NCBI GenBank assembly: GCA_027006055.1
Contig: JALTKX010000227.1
Location: 1 to 40,007 of the forward strand
DNA: 40,007 nucleotides
Origin: Calditrichia bacterium
GTDB lineage: Bacteria > Calditrichota > Calditrichia > Calditrichales > J004
Direction of reading: 5' to 3'
The notes under the pieces were generated by a model that did no database searches, was not told the origin of the DNA, and saw only the letters and a list, made by a program, of their open reading frames with translations. Within the stretch, counting starts at the first letter, position 1; each line of letters begins with the position of its first letter. Both the position numbers and the translations under genes were made by a program. Below, piece after piece: positions 8,800 through 17,391 of the stretch.

Positions 8800-9029
8800 T
8801 CTTTTTTCCAGATTTTATTCATCCATATACGGATTTTACGCATAAGCCCCGGACGAAACAGGGCCACCGCCAGCAATAAAAAGAGCAGGCCCGGCATTAC
8901 GGGAATAACAATCCCCAACAGGGCCAGCAGAACCAGAACGACGGCCCAGCCATATTTTTGGCGGGAAAAACGCCTGATATTTTCCCACAGGGGCCTCGGG
9001 TCATCATCGGTGGGCACGGGCAGGCTCAT
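8796..9029 (-). CDS. Small membrane protein, PGPGW-like
   Basis: A 77-residue protein with an N-terminal cytoplasmic-looking segment and a hydrophobic stretch from about 27 to 58 that probably makes two helices around VIPVMPGLLFLLLAVALF. The Pro-x-x-Pro-Gly turn between them recalls the PGPGW family of small inner-membrane proteins of unknown function. A basic tail (RKIRIWMNKIWKKD) follows. It directly follows bshC with no gap and ends inside the last codons of the convergent adenosine deaminase gene, so it is the last gene of the minus-strand operon. Confidence 0.65.
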   Translation of the reverse strand: MSLPVPTDDDPRPLWENIRRFSRQKYGWAVVLVLLALLGIVIPVMPGLLFLLLAVALFRPGLMRKIRIWMNKIWKKD

Positions 9030-10637
9030 CTATATCTCCACATATCTGTGACGGTCAAAACGATCGGGTAATTGTGTAAATAGACGATCCAGCCAATGGG
9101 TTCCATATTTATTTTGAAAATAGACGGCGCTCAGCACGCGTTCCTGTGGCCCGCCGGGGATGATGGCCCTGTGCACATGGGTGAGCTGATCGGTGAGCAG
9201 GGTGTTTTTTTCGCGCACGCGGCGCACCAGGCGGTTATGCAACTGATCCAGCGCTTCAATGGCCCGGTAAAAACTTTTCTGTGCCGGGCCCTTTAAGGTA
9301 GGGTCTATCTTCCCGATTATTTCCAGCAGCTCTTTTTCCTTCTCTTGTTTTATGCGATGCATTTCTTCAAACCAGGCGTTTAATTCGGGAAGTTCCTTTT
9401 CCTTAAGATGGCGGTGAATGAAGGCGCGCATATCCGCGTGCATGGTGGCGGGGTCAATGTGAAAACGCCGCAATAGCTTGGCCACGCGCGGCTCCAGCAG
9501 GGTAACGGAATGACGCGGCTGAACATGGGGCATGGTCAAGCCCAAAAGGTTAAAGGCCGGCCTGAGCTGCGCCCAGTAGGCAATCTCCCCGGGACCGGCC
9601 ACATAGCTCAGCGTGGGCAGAAGATAACTTTGCCACAGGGGTCGGGTTAAAACGGTGGAAGAAAAGCGGCCGGGCGCTTCCTCCAACAGCCGCAGCAGTT
9701 CTTCGCGGCTGAAACTCACGCCCTCTTCCCTGTTCATAAAGGTCTCTCCCCGCCGGTTCAGGGCCAGGCGGCGGCCATTTTCGGCATTCAAAAAAAGATA
9801 GGCCCGCTCGGGCTGCACATTAACCTGGGCCTTGCAGCCGCTCTTCTTCAGTTCTTCGCTGCCCGAAAGAAAGGCGTCCAGCAGTTCCCGGTTCCGGTTG
9901 ATAACCTCCCCGAAAAAATCCCGGCTTTGCTCCTTTATAAGCGCATCGCCCGCGTTGAAGAACAGCAGTCCCCTGCCCCTGAAAAGATCGGCCATATGTT
10001 GACGGAATGCCGCCAGCCAGTTTACGCCCGGCCGGTAGACGGCGGTAAGAGATTCGAACAGCGGCTTGCTGAACTCCGTGGGGGTCAGAGACTCTTTTAG
10101 GGCGTATAGCAGTTCTTTTATTTCCCCGGGAAAGACCCGCTTATTCATGGAAAGGTCCTGCCGGGCGCTCTCTTCCTTCAGGGAAAAACGGCTGAGCTCC
10201 CCGGATTTGTCCAGAATGCGCAGACTGCTCACTTCCTCATAATCATGGTCTTCACCCTCCAGCCAAAAAACGGGAAGAAAACAAATATCCCCATACTTCC
10301 GGTTCAGCGAGTCGGCCAGCTTTATGGCGCTAAGGGTTTTATAAACGATATATAGCGGCGAGAGGAACAGCCCCATTTGCTGACCGGTTACAATGCAGAC
10401 CACCGGTTTGTCCCGCATGGCATGTAGTCGTTTTTCAACGGAGGCATCCGTCCCTTCCCTGTTTTGGTCGGCCAGCAGCTCCAGCGCCCGGCCCTGCCGC
10501 CCGTTACCGGATACTTCCCGGGCCAGGGCCGGCCAGTCGGGATTCAATTTCTGTTCAAAAAGAGAGCCAGTTTTTTCTGTTTGCCCCAGATACTCCGCAT
10601 ACAGGGCGTTTATTTTCATATAGGGGGGGTGGGTCAT
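9030..10637 (-). CDS. bshC: Bacillithiol synthase, cysteine-adding enzyme BshC
   Basis: The 535-aa product matches BshC. There is a Rossmann-like nucleotide site with VTGQQMGLFLSPLYIVYKTL (about 84-103), the hallmark LPVFWLEGEDHDYEEV, a central VAGPGEIAYWAQLRPAF segment, and a C-terminal coiled coil (about 435-500) ending in a PQERVLSAVYFQNKYG segment. BshC is assigned the addition of cysteine to glucosaminyl-malate, the last step of bacillithiol synthesis. The ATG at 10637 overlaps the upstream methyltransferase stop as ATGA, favouring it over the next in-frame ATG. bshA and bshB are not in the window. Confidence 0.93.
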   Translation of the reverse strand: MTHPPYMKINALYAEYLGQTEKTGSLFEQKLNPDWPALAREVSGNGRQGRALELLADQNREGTDASVEKRLHAMRDKPVVCIVTGQQMGLFLSPLYIVYKTLSAIKLADSLNRKYGDICFLPVFWLEGEDHDYEEVSSLRILDKSGELSRFSLKEESARQDLSMNKRVFPGEIKELLYALKESLTPTEFSKPLFESLTAVYRPGVNWLAAFRQHMADLFRGRGLLFFNAGDALIKEQSRDFFGEVINRNRELLDAFLSGSEELKKSGCKAQVNVQPERAYLFLNAENGRRLALNRRGETFMNREEGVSFSREELLRLLEEAPGRFSSTVLTRPLWQSYLLPTLSYVAGPGEIAYWAQLRPAFNLLGLTMPHVQPRHSVTLLEPRVAKLLRRFHIDPATMHADMRAFIHRHLKEKELPELNAWFEEMHRIKQEKEKELLEIIGKIDPTLKGPAQKSFYRAIEALDQLHNRLVRRVREKNTLLTDQLTHVHRAIIPGGPQERVLSAVYFQNKYGTHWLDRLFTQLPDRFDRHRYVEI

Positions 10638-11374
10638 TTTTTATTTCCGAATAGAATCATCCGCGGAGCGCGCGCCGAAAAGGGAGAACCGTCATAATCG
10701 CCGAAAACATGGCGGATTTCAATTCCCGCCCGGTTAAACATGGTCACCATCTCCTCGCGGGAGAACATACGCACCGCTTCATAAAAAGATTTGGGACGGC
10801 CGTTTTTTTCAATCGTTATTTTTTTATAGACACGCCCCTCTTCTATCCAGCGTTTTTCGCGGATACGCACACCGTCCATCATGCGCTCGCCTTCGGGAAC
10901 CAAATGCCGTTTTACATAATCACCGTTAAAATAGTCCATCACAAAAAAACCGCCCGGCTTTAAAACACGGCTTATTTCCTCCGCCACGCGCCGGTGTTGA
11001 CCGTCATCGTCAAAATAGCCAAAGGAGGTAAACAGGCTGGCCACCAGATCAAAGCGCCCCTTAAAGGGCAATTGGCGCATATCCGCGCGAACAAAACAGG
11101 GACAGGCCTCGCTTTTCCTTGCCCGCCGGGCCCGCTCAAGAAGGTGTTCGGACAGATCGAGACCGATAATGTGTTTATAGTGTTGCGCCAGCAAAAAACT
11201 GTGCCGCCCGTTGCCGCAGGCCAAATCCAATACCGTGTCGGCTTTTTTTGGGGAGCAATAGTGCACTATCAGGGCCGTAAGCCGCCGGGCGTCGTCATTG
11301 TCCCGGTGCTTATAGACCGTCAGGTAATCCTCTCCGAACCACTCCTTGTACCAGGAGGCTTTATATCCATCCAT
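10634..11374 (-). CDS. Class I SAM-dependent methyltransferase
   Basis: I start this gene at the ATG at 11374 (MDGYKASWYKEWFG, 246 aa). The open frame extends further upstream, but that part lies inside the reductase/epimerase gene. Motif I, TVLDLACGNGRHSFLLA (47-63), and the acidic GLDLSEHLLERA (71-82) bind S-adenosylmethionine. DMRQLPF and RVLKPGGFFVMDYFN follow as in the methyltransferase_11/25 class. Its substrate is unknown. It overlaps the upstream gene by 14 bases and bshC by 4 bases, so the three are translationally coupled. Similar methyltransferases often act on small molecules or lipids. Confidence 0.82.
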   Translation of the reverse strand: MDGYKASWYKEWFGEDYLTVYKHRDNDDARRLTALIVHYCSPKKADTVLDLACGNGRHSFLLAQHYKHIIGLDLSEHLLERARRARKSEACPCFVRADMRQLPFKGRFDLVASLFTSFGYFDDDGQHRRVAEEISRVLKPGGFFVMDYFNGDYVKRHLVPEGERMMDGVRIREKRWIEEGRVYKKITIEKNGRPKSFYEAVRMFSREEMVTMFNRAGIEIRHVFGDYDGSPFSARAPRMILFGNKK

Positions 11375-12344
11375 GTTGTGTATACCACTCCAATGTTTGC
11401 CGGATACCTTCATAGATATCCATTTCCGTTTTAAAGCCCAATTGTGTTTCCGCTTTTTTGGGGCTGCACACCCAAAAATCCTGCCGCATCTCAATAAGTT
11501 TCTGTCCGCTGATGATCGAAGGTCTCTTTTTAAAACGGTTCAGCACATCCGCTCCGGCGGCAATGGTTTTCATCAAGGCCATGGGCACGGGCACGGTAAG
11601 GCCGCGTCGTCCCAGGATATCCAGGGTAATGCGCGAAAGTTCGCTCCAGGCGTAGGGACGGGGATCGGCCAAAAAAAAGGTTTCGCCCACGGCGGCGGGA
11701 TGTTCGGCCATGAGTATCAGGCCGCGCGCCAGATCATCGGCATGGATAAAGCTGGCATAACGATCCCGGCCTTCCAATTGCGGAATAAGACCCATTTTAA
11801 CCGTTTTAAAAAACTGTAGCACATCGGTGTCGCGGGGCCCGTAAACGGCGGGCGGACAGGCAATGGAGGCCTGTAAGTCCCGGGCATGTTCGCGGATATA
11901 TTGCTGAGCCCGCAACTTGCTTTCGCCATACCAGGTTAGGGGCCGGGGGCTGTGTTCCTCGGTGATGGGCTCCAGCGAGGGGGAAGGACCGTAGGCGGCC
12001 TGTGAGCCGACCAGAACAAAGCGCCTTCCTTTTCCTCCCAGGGCAAGAAGCGTATCCGCCAATATCCGGGTGTTGCGGAAGTTGCCGTTCATATAGTCCT
12101 CCCGCGTGCGCGCCTTGGTTACCCCGGCCACATGAAACACCGTATCACACCCGGATAAGACCGACTTGTAACTTTCCGGCCTGTCCAGATCGCCGTAAAC
12201 CATTTTCAGGGGCAGGCCGCTTATCCAGCGCAGGGAAGAGCTCTTCCGCGCCAGGGCGTGAACCCGGCACCCTTTTTCCACCAGCCGGGCGCAGAGGTGG
12301 CTGCCCACAAAACCGCTGGCGCCCGTAACAAAAACATCTTTCAT
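11361..12344 (-). CDS. NAD(P)-dependent epimerase/reductase, candidate ceramide reductase (CerR-like)
   Basis: The 327-residue protein is an extended short-chain dehydrogenase. The N-terminal cofactor motif is VTGASGFVGSHL (G8, G11, G14), DLDRPES follows the third strand, and the catalytic set is S114 (LVGSQAAYG) with Y139 and K143 (WYGESK). Sequence alone only supports an NAD(P)-dependent sugar epimerase/reductase-like enzyme. The context is stronger: it is divergent from serine palmitoyltransferase and a BcerS-like acyltransferase. In Caulobacter an epimerase-like reductase (CerR) encoded near spt reduces the keto intermediate of ceramide synthesis. I infer the same role here. Alternatives are a sterol/sugar dehydrogenase of unknown substrate. 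No Shine-Dalgarno sequence is evident. Confidence 0.7.
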   Translation of the reverse strand: MKDVFVTGASGFVGSHLCARLVEKGCRVHALARKSSSLRWISGLPLKMVYGDLDRPESYKSVLSGCDTVFHVAGVTKARTREDYMNGNFRNTRILADTLLALGGKGRRFVLVGSQAAYGPSPSLEPITEEHSPRPLTWYGESKLRAQQYIREHARDLQASIACPPAVYGPRDTDVLQFFKTVKMGLIPQLEGRDRYASFIHADDLARGLILMAEHPAAVGETFFLADPRPYAWSELSRITLDILGRRGLTVPVPMALMKTIAAGADVLNRFKKRPSIISGQKLIEMRQDFWVCSPKKAETQLGFKTEMDIYEGIRQTLEWYTQHGWI

Positions 12345-12376
12345 ACTTTTATTTCTTGTTAATTAAATCCTTTTGG

Positions 12377-12418
12377 AGCTTAAAAAAGTTTGCACTATTT
12401 GGCAAACTCTTTTAAGCT
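12377..12418. repeat. Near-perfect 17-bp inverted repeat in divergent intergenic region
   Basis: Arms 12377-12393 and 12402-12418 pair at 16 of 17 positions (the mismatch is 12386/12409) around an 8-base centre. The arms are AGCTTAAAAAAGTTTGC and GCAAACTCTTTTAAGCT. The element sits between the divergent CerR-like and serine palmitoyltransferase genes. It is not followed by a T-tract, so it does not look like a terminator. On both strands a TTG-starting hexamer and TAAGCT lie 17 bases apart (minus: TTGCCA 12400-12405; plus: TTGCAC 12390-12395), so it may contain overlapping divergent promoters or an operator. Confidence 0.8.
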
Positions 12419-12490
12419 GTATTCTTTAACCAAAACTTAACCGAACTCAACGACCATTGCACACTTACTACTAACCGGGGCTCAAAAACA

Positions 12491-13684
12491 ATGGATATCT
12501 TTGAAAAATGTCATATTGATCGACTGGACAGAGCATTAAAAGGGGGCTATTACCCCTATTTTATGGAACTCACCGGAAATGACGGTCCCATTGTTGAGAT
12601 GGAAGGTCAGCAAAAAATTATGATCGGCTCCAATAATTACCTGGGTTTAACGCAAGACCCCCGGGTAATTGAGGCCGCCATCGAGGCAACCCGAAAATAC
12701 GGCACCAGTTGTTCCGGTTCACGCTTTTTGAACGGAACCCTCGACCTTCATATCGAACTGGAGCAAAAACTGGCCCAATTTATGAAAAAAGACGCCGCTC
12801 TTATCTTCAGCACGGGCTATCAAACCAACTACGGGGCCATATCCGCCCTGGCCGGGCAGGATGATATCCTTATCATAGATAAATCCGACCACGCTTCGAT
12901 CTATGCCGGCACGCGCGGCGGTTTCGGCCCGGAAATAAAACGCTATAAGCATAACGATATGGACGATCTGGAAAGGGTCCTCTCCCGCTGTGATCCCTCA
13001 AAGGGAAAGATGATTATCAGCGACGGCGTTTTCAGCATGGAGGGGGATATCGTCAACCTCGAACGGCTTACGGAAATTGCCGGGAAGTACAAGGCTCGCA
13101 TTTATCTGGACGAGGCGCACGGCGTGGGCGTGTTGGGTAAAAACGGCCGGGGCAGCGGCGAATTCCTCGGTTTTGAAAAGGACGTGGACCTTGTCATGAG
13201 CACCTTTAGTAAATCCTTTGCTTCCCTGGGCGGTTTTGTCGCCGGCCCGGAGCATGTGGTACGCTATCTGAAGCACATGGCCAGTTCCCTGATATTCAGC
13301 GCCTCGCCCACCCCCGCGGCTACGGCGGCCGCGCTGAAAGCGTTGGAAATCATCCAGACCGAGCCCGAACGCCGCCAACTTTTGCTGGATAACGGCAACT
13401 TTATGCGGCATGAACTGAACCGCATCGGGCTGGACACGGGGGACAGCGACCTGACGCCCATTGTACCCATATATGTCCGTGAAGAGAAAAAAACCTTCGA
13501 ATTCTGGTGGGCCCTGTACCATGCCGGCGTGTATACCAATCCCGTTGTTTATCCGGCCGTACCGCGCGAGCATGACATGATCCGCACCAGCTACATGGCC
13601 ACTCATAATCTTGAGCATTTGGAACGCTGTTTGGAGATTATAGACAAAACGGCCAAAAAATTGGATATACCAAGGAGCCATTAA
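12491..13684 (+). CDS. spt: Serine palmitoyltransferase (alpha-oxoamine synthase family)
   Basis: The 397-aa PLP enzyme condenses L-serine with an acyl-CoA or acyl-ACP in the first step of sphingolipid synthesis. The PLP lysine is K241 in MSTFSKSFASLGGF. H134 (KSDHASIY) stacks on the cofactor, and D207/H210 (YLDEAHGVGV) bind it. The stretch GTSCSGSRFLNGTLDLH (71-87), YKHNDMDDLE, SDGVFSMEGD and SASPTPAATAAA with QTEPER closely resemble the Bacteroides serine palmitoyltransferase as I recall it. This favours SPT over glycine C-acetyltransferase (Kbl) or BioF. The next gene, one base away, encodes a BcerS-like acyltransferase, which supports the sphingolipid role. No Shine-Dalgarno sequence is visible before the ATG. 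Confidence 0.88.
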   Translation: MDIFEKCHIDRLDRALKGGYYPYFMELTGNDGPIVEMEGQQKIMIGSNNYLGLTQDPRVIEAAIEATRKYGTSCSGSRFLNGTLDLHIELEQKLAQFMKKDAALIFSTGYQTNYGAISALAGQDDILIIDKSDHASIYAGTRGGFGPEIKRYKHNDMDDLERVLSRCDPSKGKMIISDGVFSMEGDIVNLERLTEIAGKYKARIYLDEAHGVGVLGKNGRGSGEFLGFEKDVDLVMSTFSKSFASLGGFVAGPEHVVRYLKHMASSLIFSASPTPAATAAALKALEIIQTEPERRQLLLDNGNFMRHELNRIGLDTGDSDLTPIVPIYVREEKKTFEFWWALYHAGVYTNPVVYPAVPREHDMIRTSYMATHNLEHLERCLEIIDKTAKKLDIPRSH

Positions 13685-13685
13685 G

Positions 13686-14816
13686 ATGAGTGTAACTGTT
13701 AGACCGGTTCAAAGTAAAAAAGAGAAAAAACTTTTTATCGATCTGGAATGGCAGTTAAACAAAAATACTGCCAACTGGGTCAGTCCGTTGCGCATGGAGC
13801 GGGCCAAGGTGCTGGACACGAAGAAAAACCCCTTTTACCGGCATTCTCAAATCGAGCTGTTTATCGCCTACAACAAGGGCCGGGCCGTGGGACGTATCGC
13901 GGCCATCATCAACGAAAATCACAACGCCTTCCATAATGACAAAGTCGGTTTTTGGGGGTTCTTTGAATGCATCAACGACCAGGAGACGGCCAACGCCCTG
14001 TTCGGCGCGGCGGCGGATTGGTTAAAAAAACGCGAGCGTGACGCCATGTGGGGCCCGATGAACCCCTCCACCAATGATGAGTGCGGCATGCTGTTTGAAG
14101 GCTTTGACACGCCTCCCATGCTGATGATGCCCCACAACCCGCCCTACTATCCCCAGTTAACGGAGGGTTTTGGCAACACAAAGATAAAAGACCTCTATGC
14201 CTGGTACCAAACCACGGAGGAGGCGCTCTCTCACTCCACGGAAAAGCTGCGCCGCGTTTCGGAAAAAATTTTAAAACGCTATGACATTAAAATCCGTAAA
14301 ATCAATATTAAGGATATGAAGAACGAAGTAAAGCTGATGAAGGAAGTCTATAACAACGCCTGGAGCAAGAACTGGGGCTTTGTGCCCTTTACCGACGCCG
14401 AGTTTGACCATGCGGCGGCGGATTTAAAGGATATCGCCGATCCGGATTTCCTGCTTATGGCGGAAAAGGACGACAGGCCCATTGGCTTTAGCGTGATTTT
14501 ACCCAATATCAATGAGGTGCTGGCCAAAATCCCCGACGGAAGACTTTTGCCCACGGGCATCTTTAAATTGCTGAGCGGAATAAAAAAGATTAAAACCGTC
14601 CGGGTACTTATTTTAGGGGTCATCAAGGAATATCAATTCAGCGGATTGGGTTCCGCCTTCTATATCCGGGCCATGGAAACGGCCAGGGAAAAGGGTATCA
14701 ACGGCGGAGAGATGTCCTGGATTCTGGAGGATAACCTGACCATGAACCGGGCCATAGAGTCCTTCGGCTCACGCATCTACAAAAAATACCGTATTTATAC
14801 CTATCCGCTGCAATAA
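13686..14816 (+). CDS. YghO/BcerS-like acyltransferase, candidate bacterial ceramide synthase
   Basis: The 376-residue protein resembles the YghO family, now linked to the bacterial ceramide synthase of Caulobacter. Visible landmarks are VGRIAAIINENHN (68-80), MWGPMNPSTNDECGML (121-136), PPMLMMPHNPPYYPQL (143-158) and a C-terminal GNAT-like half with FSVILPNINEV and GGEMSWILEDNLTMN. There is no signal peptide or membrane helix. It would N-acylate the sphingoid product of the preceding enzyme. It starts one base after the spt stop codon, indicating co-translation. The fatty-acyl donor and exact amine substrate cannot be read from sequence. The family match is by memory of conserved segments. 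Confidence 0.8.
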   Translation: MSVTVRPVQSKKEKKLFIDLEWQLNKNTANWVSPLRMERAKVLDTKKNPFYRHSQIELFIAYNKGRAVGRIAAIINENHNAFHNDKVGFWGFFECINDQETANALFGAAADWLKKRERDAMWGPMNPSTNDECGMLFEGFDTPPMLMMPHNPPYYPQLTEGFGNTKIKDLYAWYQTTEEALSHSTEKLRRVSEKILKRYDIKIRKINIKDMKNEVKLMKEVYNNAWSKNWGFVPFTDAEFDHAAADLKDIADPDFLLMAEKDDRPIGFSVILPNINEVLAKIPDGRLLPTGIFKLLSGIKKIKTVRVLILGVIKEYQFSGLGSAFYIRAMETAREKGINGGEMSWILEDNLTMNRAIESFGSRIYKKYRIYTYPLQ

Positions 14817-14834
14817 AAGCGGACAAAAGCGCTG

Positions 14835-15677
14835 TCAGTTGTAGCTTTCGTCGTCATGCTCGCGCAGATAGCGGCTGCCCTCGTCAAGCAACTTTTTCTC
14901 TTCGTCACTGAGGTTCATGTAGCCCACGCGGTTTATCTTATCCAGCAGTTCATCAATTTTATTACGGTAATAGGCTATTTTCTCATCCTCTCCGGCAGGC
15001 GTTCCGCCGCCCCGGTGATAACGCAGGTTATCTCCGGTGGTACCGCCTCCCTTAAGGGAGTCCTGAAAAAAGCCCTTTACGGCATAATGGATTTTCCAGA
15101 ATTTCAGATAAATAAAGCCGACCAGCATCCCGCCAAGATGCGCGGCATGGGCTATATTGCTGGTATTGGGACCTATGGTGGAAAAAAAGGTGAGCGCGGC
15201 CAGAAAGCCCATCACATATTTTACCTTAACCGGAAAGAGGAAGTAGACATACACCAGACGGTTGGGATGCGCCAGGGCATAGGCGATCATCACGCCATAA
15301 ACGGCGGCCGAAGCGCCAACCGTGCTCTCGCCCGCTATCAGTATATTTAAAACACCGCCGCCCACTCCGGTAATGAAGTAGTATTTAATAAACTCTCGGG
15401 TGCCCCATTCATATTCCAGCTCGGTGCCAAACATCCACAAGACAAACATATTCAAAAAGATGTGCCAGAACCCGCCATGCAAAAACATATAGCTTACCAG
15501 CTGCCAGATTTTAAACTGTTCAAAAACGCCATAGGCGCTCAGGGCAAACTGATCGAAAAGAAAGCCGCTCATGGGGGTGAACTGCGTCAGGACAAACAAG
15601 ACAACATTGGCATAAAGAATGTTTTTTATTGCCGGTGGTAGATTAGTATTCAAGCCAAATCCTCGCCCTTGGTTCAT
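14835..15677 (-). CDS. Rhomboid-family intramembrane serine protease
   Basis: The 280-aa protein has about six hydrophobic helices and the rhomboid signatures. These are FLHGGFWHIFLNMFVLW with N77 in helix 2, the nucleophile S123 in TVGASAAVYGVM, and H180 in AHAAHLGGMLVG. The Ser/His pair makes an active protease likely, cutting within or near membrane segments of other proteins. GASAA replaces the commoner GASGA. A hydrophilic tail (about 200-280) with a coiled-coil-like stretch (YYRNKIDELLDKINRVG) extends into the cytoplasm, similar to FCB-group members. The ATG has an AGGA ribosome-binding site. It is convergent with the acyltransferase gene and lies downstream of proS on the same strand. 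Its substrate is unknown. Confidence 0.9.
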   Translation of the reverse strand: MNQGRGFGLNTNLPPAIKNILYANVVLFVLTQFTPMSGFLFDQFALSAYGVFEQFKIWQLVSYMFLHGGFWHIFLNMFVLWMFGTELEYEWGTREFIKYYFITGVGGGVLNILIAGESTVGASAAVYGVMIAYALAHPNRLVYVYFLFPVKVKYVMGFLAALTFFSTIGPNTSNIAHAAHLGGMLVGFIYLKFWKIHYAVKGFFQDSLKGGGTTGDNLRYHRGGGTPAGEDEKIAYYRNKIDELLDKINRVGYMNLSDEEKKLLDEGSRYLREHDDESYN

Positions 15678-15793
15678 AATTTTTTCCTGTTAGCCGTTAA
15701 GACAGTGGTATACGTTCAAAGCAGCCAAAAGCTCCCGTAAAACCGCGCCGCCTCAACAGTACAAATATGGGCTAAAGAGCCTCCCGATGCAAA

Positions 15794-17224
15794 TTAATAG
15801 GCCTTGGAAAAAATCACCCGGCCCTCGGAAGGTTTTCCACAACAGACACAGGCGCCTTTTTCCTCATCCCGGTCAAAGGGAATATTGCGGATAGTGGCCT
15901 TGGTGGCCTCTTTCACCCGGGTCTCACAGGCGGCGTCCCCGCACCAGTGCGCGCTTACAAAACCGCCGTCCCCGGAAATAATATCCTTCAACGCGTCAAA
16001 ACTCTCCACCTTGTGGGTATTGGCCTTTTGGAAAGCGCGGGCCCGCTCCAACATTTCCACCTGCATGCGGGGCAGGGTTTCATCCACAACGGCGGCGATG
16101 GCCTGCCGATCCACAAAATCCTTCTTCATGGTATCGCGGCGTACCAGCACCACCTTGTTATTCTCCACGTCACGGGGGCCGATTTCTATGCGCAGCGGAA
16201 TGCCCTGCAACTCCCACTCGGCAAATTTATAACCCGGTTTATACTGCTCGCGATCATCAAAGATCACCTTGTGTTTTTCACTCAACTCCCTGTACAGGGC
16301 ATCGGCATAAGCCATTACCTTTGTTTTCTCTTCATCCTTGCGGTAGATGGGAACGATCACCACCGGACGCTGGGCCAGTTTGGGCGGCAGCACCAAACCG
16401 TTGTCATCGCTGTGCGTCATAATCAGGGCGCCGATCAGGCGGGTGCTTACCCCCCAGGAGGTGGCATAAACATATTGCCGTCCGCCTTCTTTATTTTGGA
16501 ACTGAACGTCAAAGGCCCTGGCAAAGTTTTGACCCAGGTTATGGGAGGTGCCGGCCTGTAGGGCTTTTTTGTCCTGCATCATGGCCTCGATGCTGTAGGT
16601 ATGCACGGCCCCGGCAAATTTTTCGGATTCGCTTTTCCGTCCGGCGATAACCGGAATGGCCAGATACTCCTCGGCAAAGGTTTTATAGACATTGAGCATT
16701 TTCAGCGTCTCCTCCTCGGCCTCTTCCGCCGTGGCGTGGGCAGTGTGCCCTTCCTGCCATAAAAACTCCGACGTGCGTAAAAACAGCCGCGTGCGCATCT
16801 CCCAGCGCATTACATTGGCCCACTGGTTGATCAAAATGGGCAAATCGCGATAGCTCATAATCCACTTTTTATACATGCTCCAGATGATGGTTTCCGAAGT
16901 GGGACGTATATAAAGGCTCTCTTCCAGTTCCTGGCCGCCACCGTGGGTTACAACGGCACATTCAGGCGCAAAGCCTTCCACATGCTCGGCCTCCTTTTTC
17001 ATAAAACTTTCCGGAATGAGCAGGGGAAAATAGGCGTTTACATGTCCCGTATCCTTAAACATCAGATCCAGATATTTTTGAATCAGTTCCCATATGGCAT
17101 AGCCGTTGGGACGGATAACCATGGAGCCCTTTACGGGCGAATAATCGGCCATCTTTGCCTGGATGACGACGTCGGTGTACCATTTTGAATAGTCAGTTGC
17201 GCGTGGTGTGATATTTTTGGCCAT
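15794..17224 (-). CDS. proS: Prolyl-tRNA synthetase, archaeal/eukaryote-type
   Basis: I start at the ATG at 17224 ([16 protein letters not shown], 476 aa), because the open frame further upstream runs towards tRNA-Arg. The class II core is present: motif 2 region [31 protein letters not shown] (seen in part) and motif 3 [23 protein letters not shown]. The editing insertion of the long bacterial form is absent. Instead there is the extended C-terminal domain with a probable zinc site (HWCGDAAC and CVCCGKPS) typical of the short ProRS used by archaea, eukaryotes and some bacteria. It charges tRNA-Pro in the cytoplasm. It lies 75 bases after tRNA-Arg and probably shares its promoter. Confidence 0.95.
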   Translation of the reverse strand: MAKNITPRATDYSKWYTDVVIQAKMADYSPVKGSMVIRPNGYAIWELIQKYLDLMFKDTGHVNAYFPLLIPESFMKKEAEHVEGFAPECAVVTHGGGQELEESLYIRPTSETIIWSMYKKWIMSYRDLPILINQWANVMRWEMRTRLFLRTSEFLWQEGHTAHATAEEAEEETLKMLNVYKTFAEEYLAIPVIAGRKSESEKFAGAVHTYSIEAMMQDKKALQAGTSHNLGQNFARAFDVQFQNKEGGRQYVYATSWGVSTRLIGALIMTHSDDNGLVLPPKLAQRPVVIVPIYRKDEEKTKVMAYADALYRELSEKHKVIFDDREQYKPGYKFAEWELQGIPLRIEIGPRDVENNKVVLVRRDTMKKDFVDRQAIAAVVDETLPRMQVEMLERARAFQKANTHKVESFDALKDIISGDGGFVSAHWCGDAACETRVKEATKATIRNIPFDRDEEKGACVCCGKPSEGRVIFSKAY

Positions 17225-17299
17225 AACAAAAACCTGTGCGTTTATGGAATTAACAAAAAAGGCTGACCTGACGCCAGCCTGAAAACATAAGAGCGGTAG

Positions 17300-17373
17300 T
17301 ACGCCCGGAGGGAATCGAACCCCCAACCTTTGGAACCGGAATCCAACGCTCTATCCAATTGAGCTACGGGCGC
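17300..17373 (-). tRNA. tRNA-Arg (anticodon CCG)
   Basis: A 74-nt cloverleaf on the minus strand: acceptor GCGCCCG with CGGGCGT, D arm GCTC-AATTGGATA-GAGC, anticodon arm TTGGA-TTCCGGT-TCCAA, T arm with GGTTCGATTC, and discriminator A. The anticodon CCG reads CGG. CCA is not encoded. The acceptor ends in a G1-U72 wobble, as in the tRNA-Leu of this window. It lies upstream of proS with a good promoter at 17392-17420. Confidence 0.95.
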
Positions 17374-17391
17374 ATTTTTTTCAAGACATGG

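Noticed and set aside
11375-11494. N-terminal extension of the methyltransferase
   Set aside because: It would lie entirely inside the reductase/epimerase gene; the ATG at 11374 gives a normal-length enzyme.
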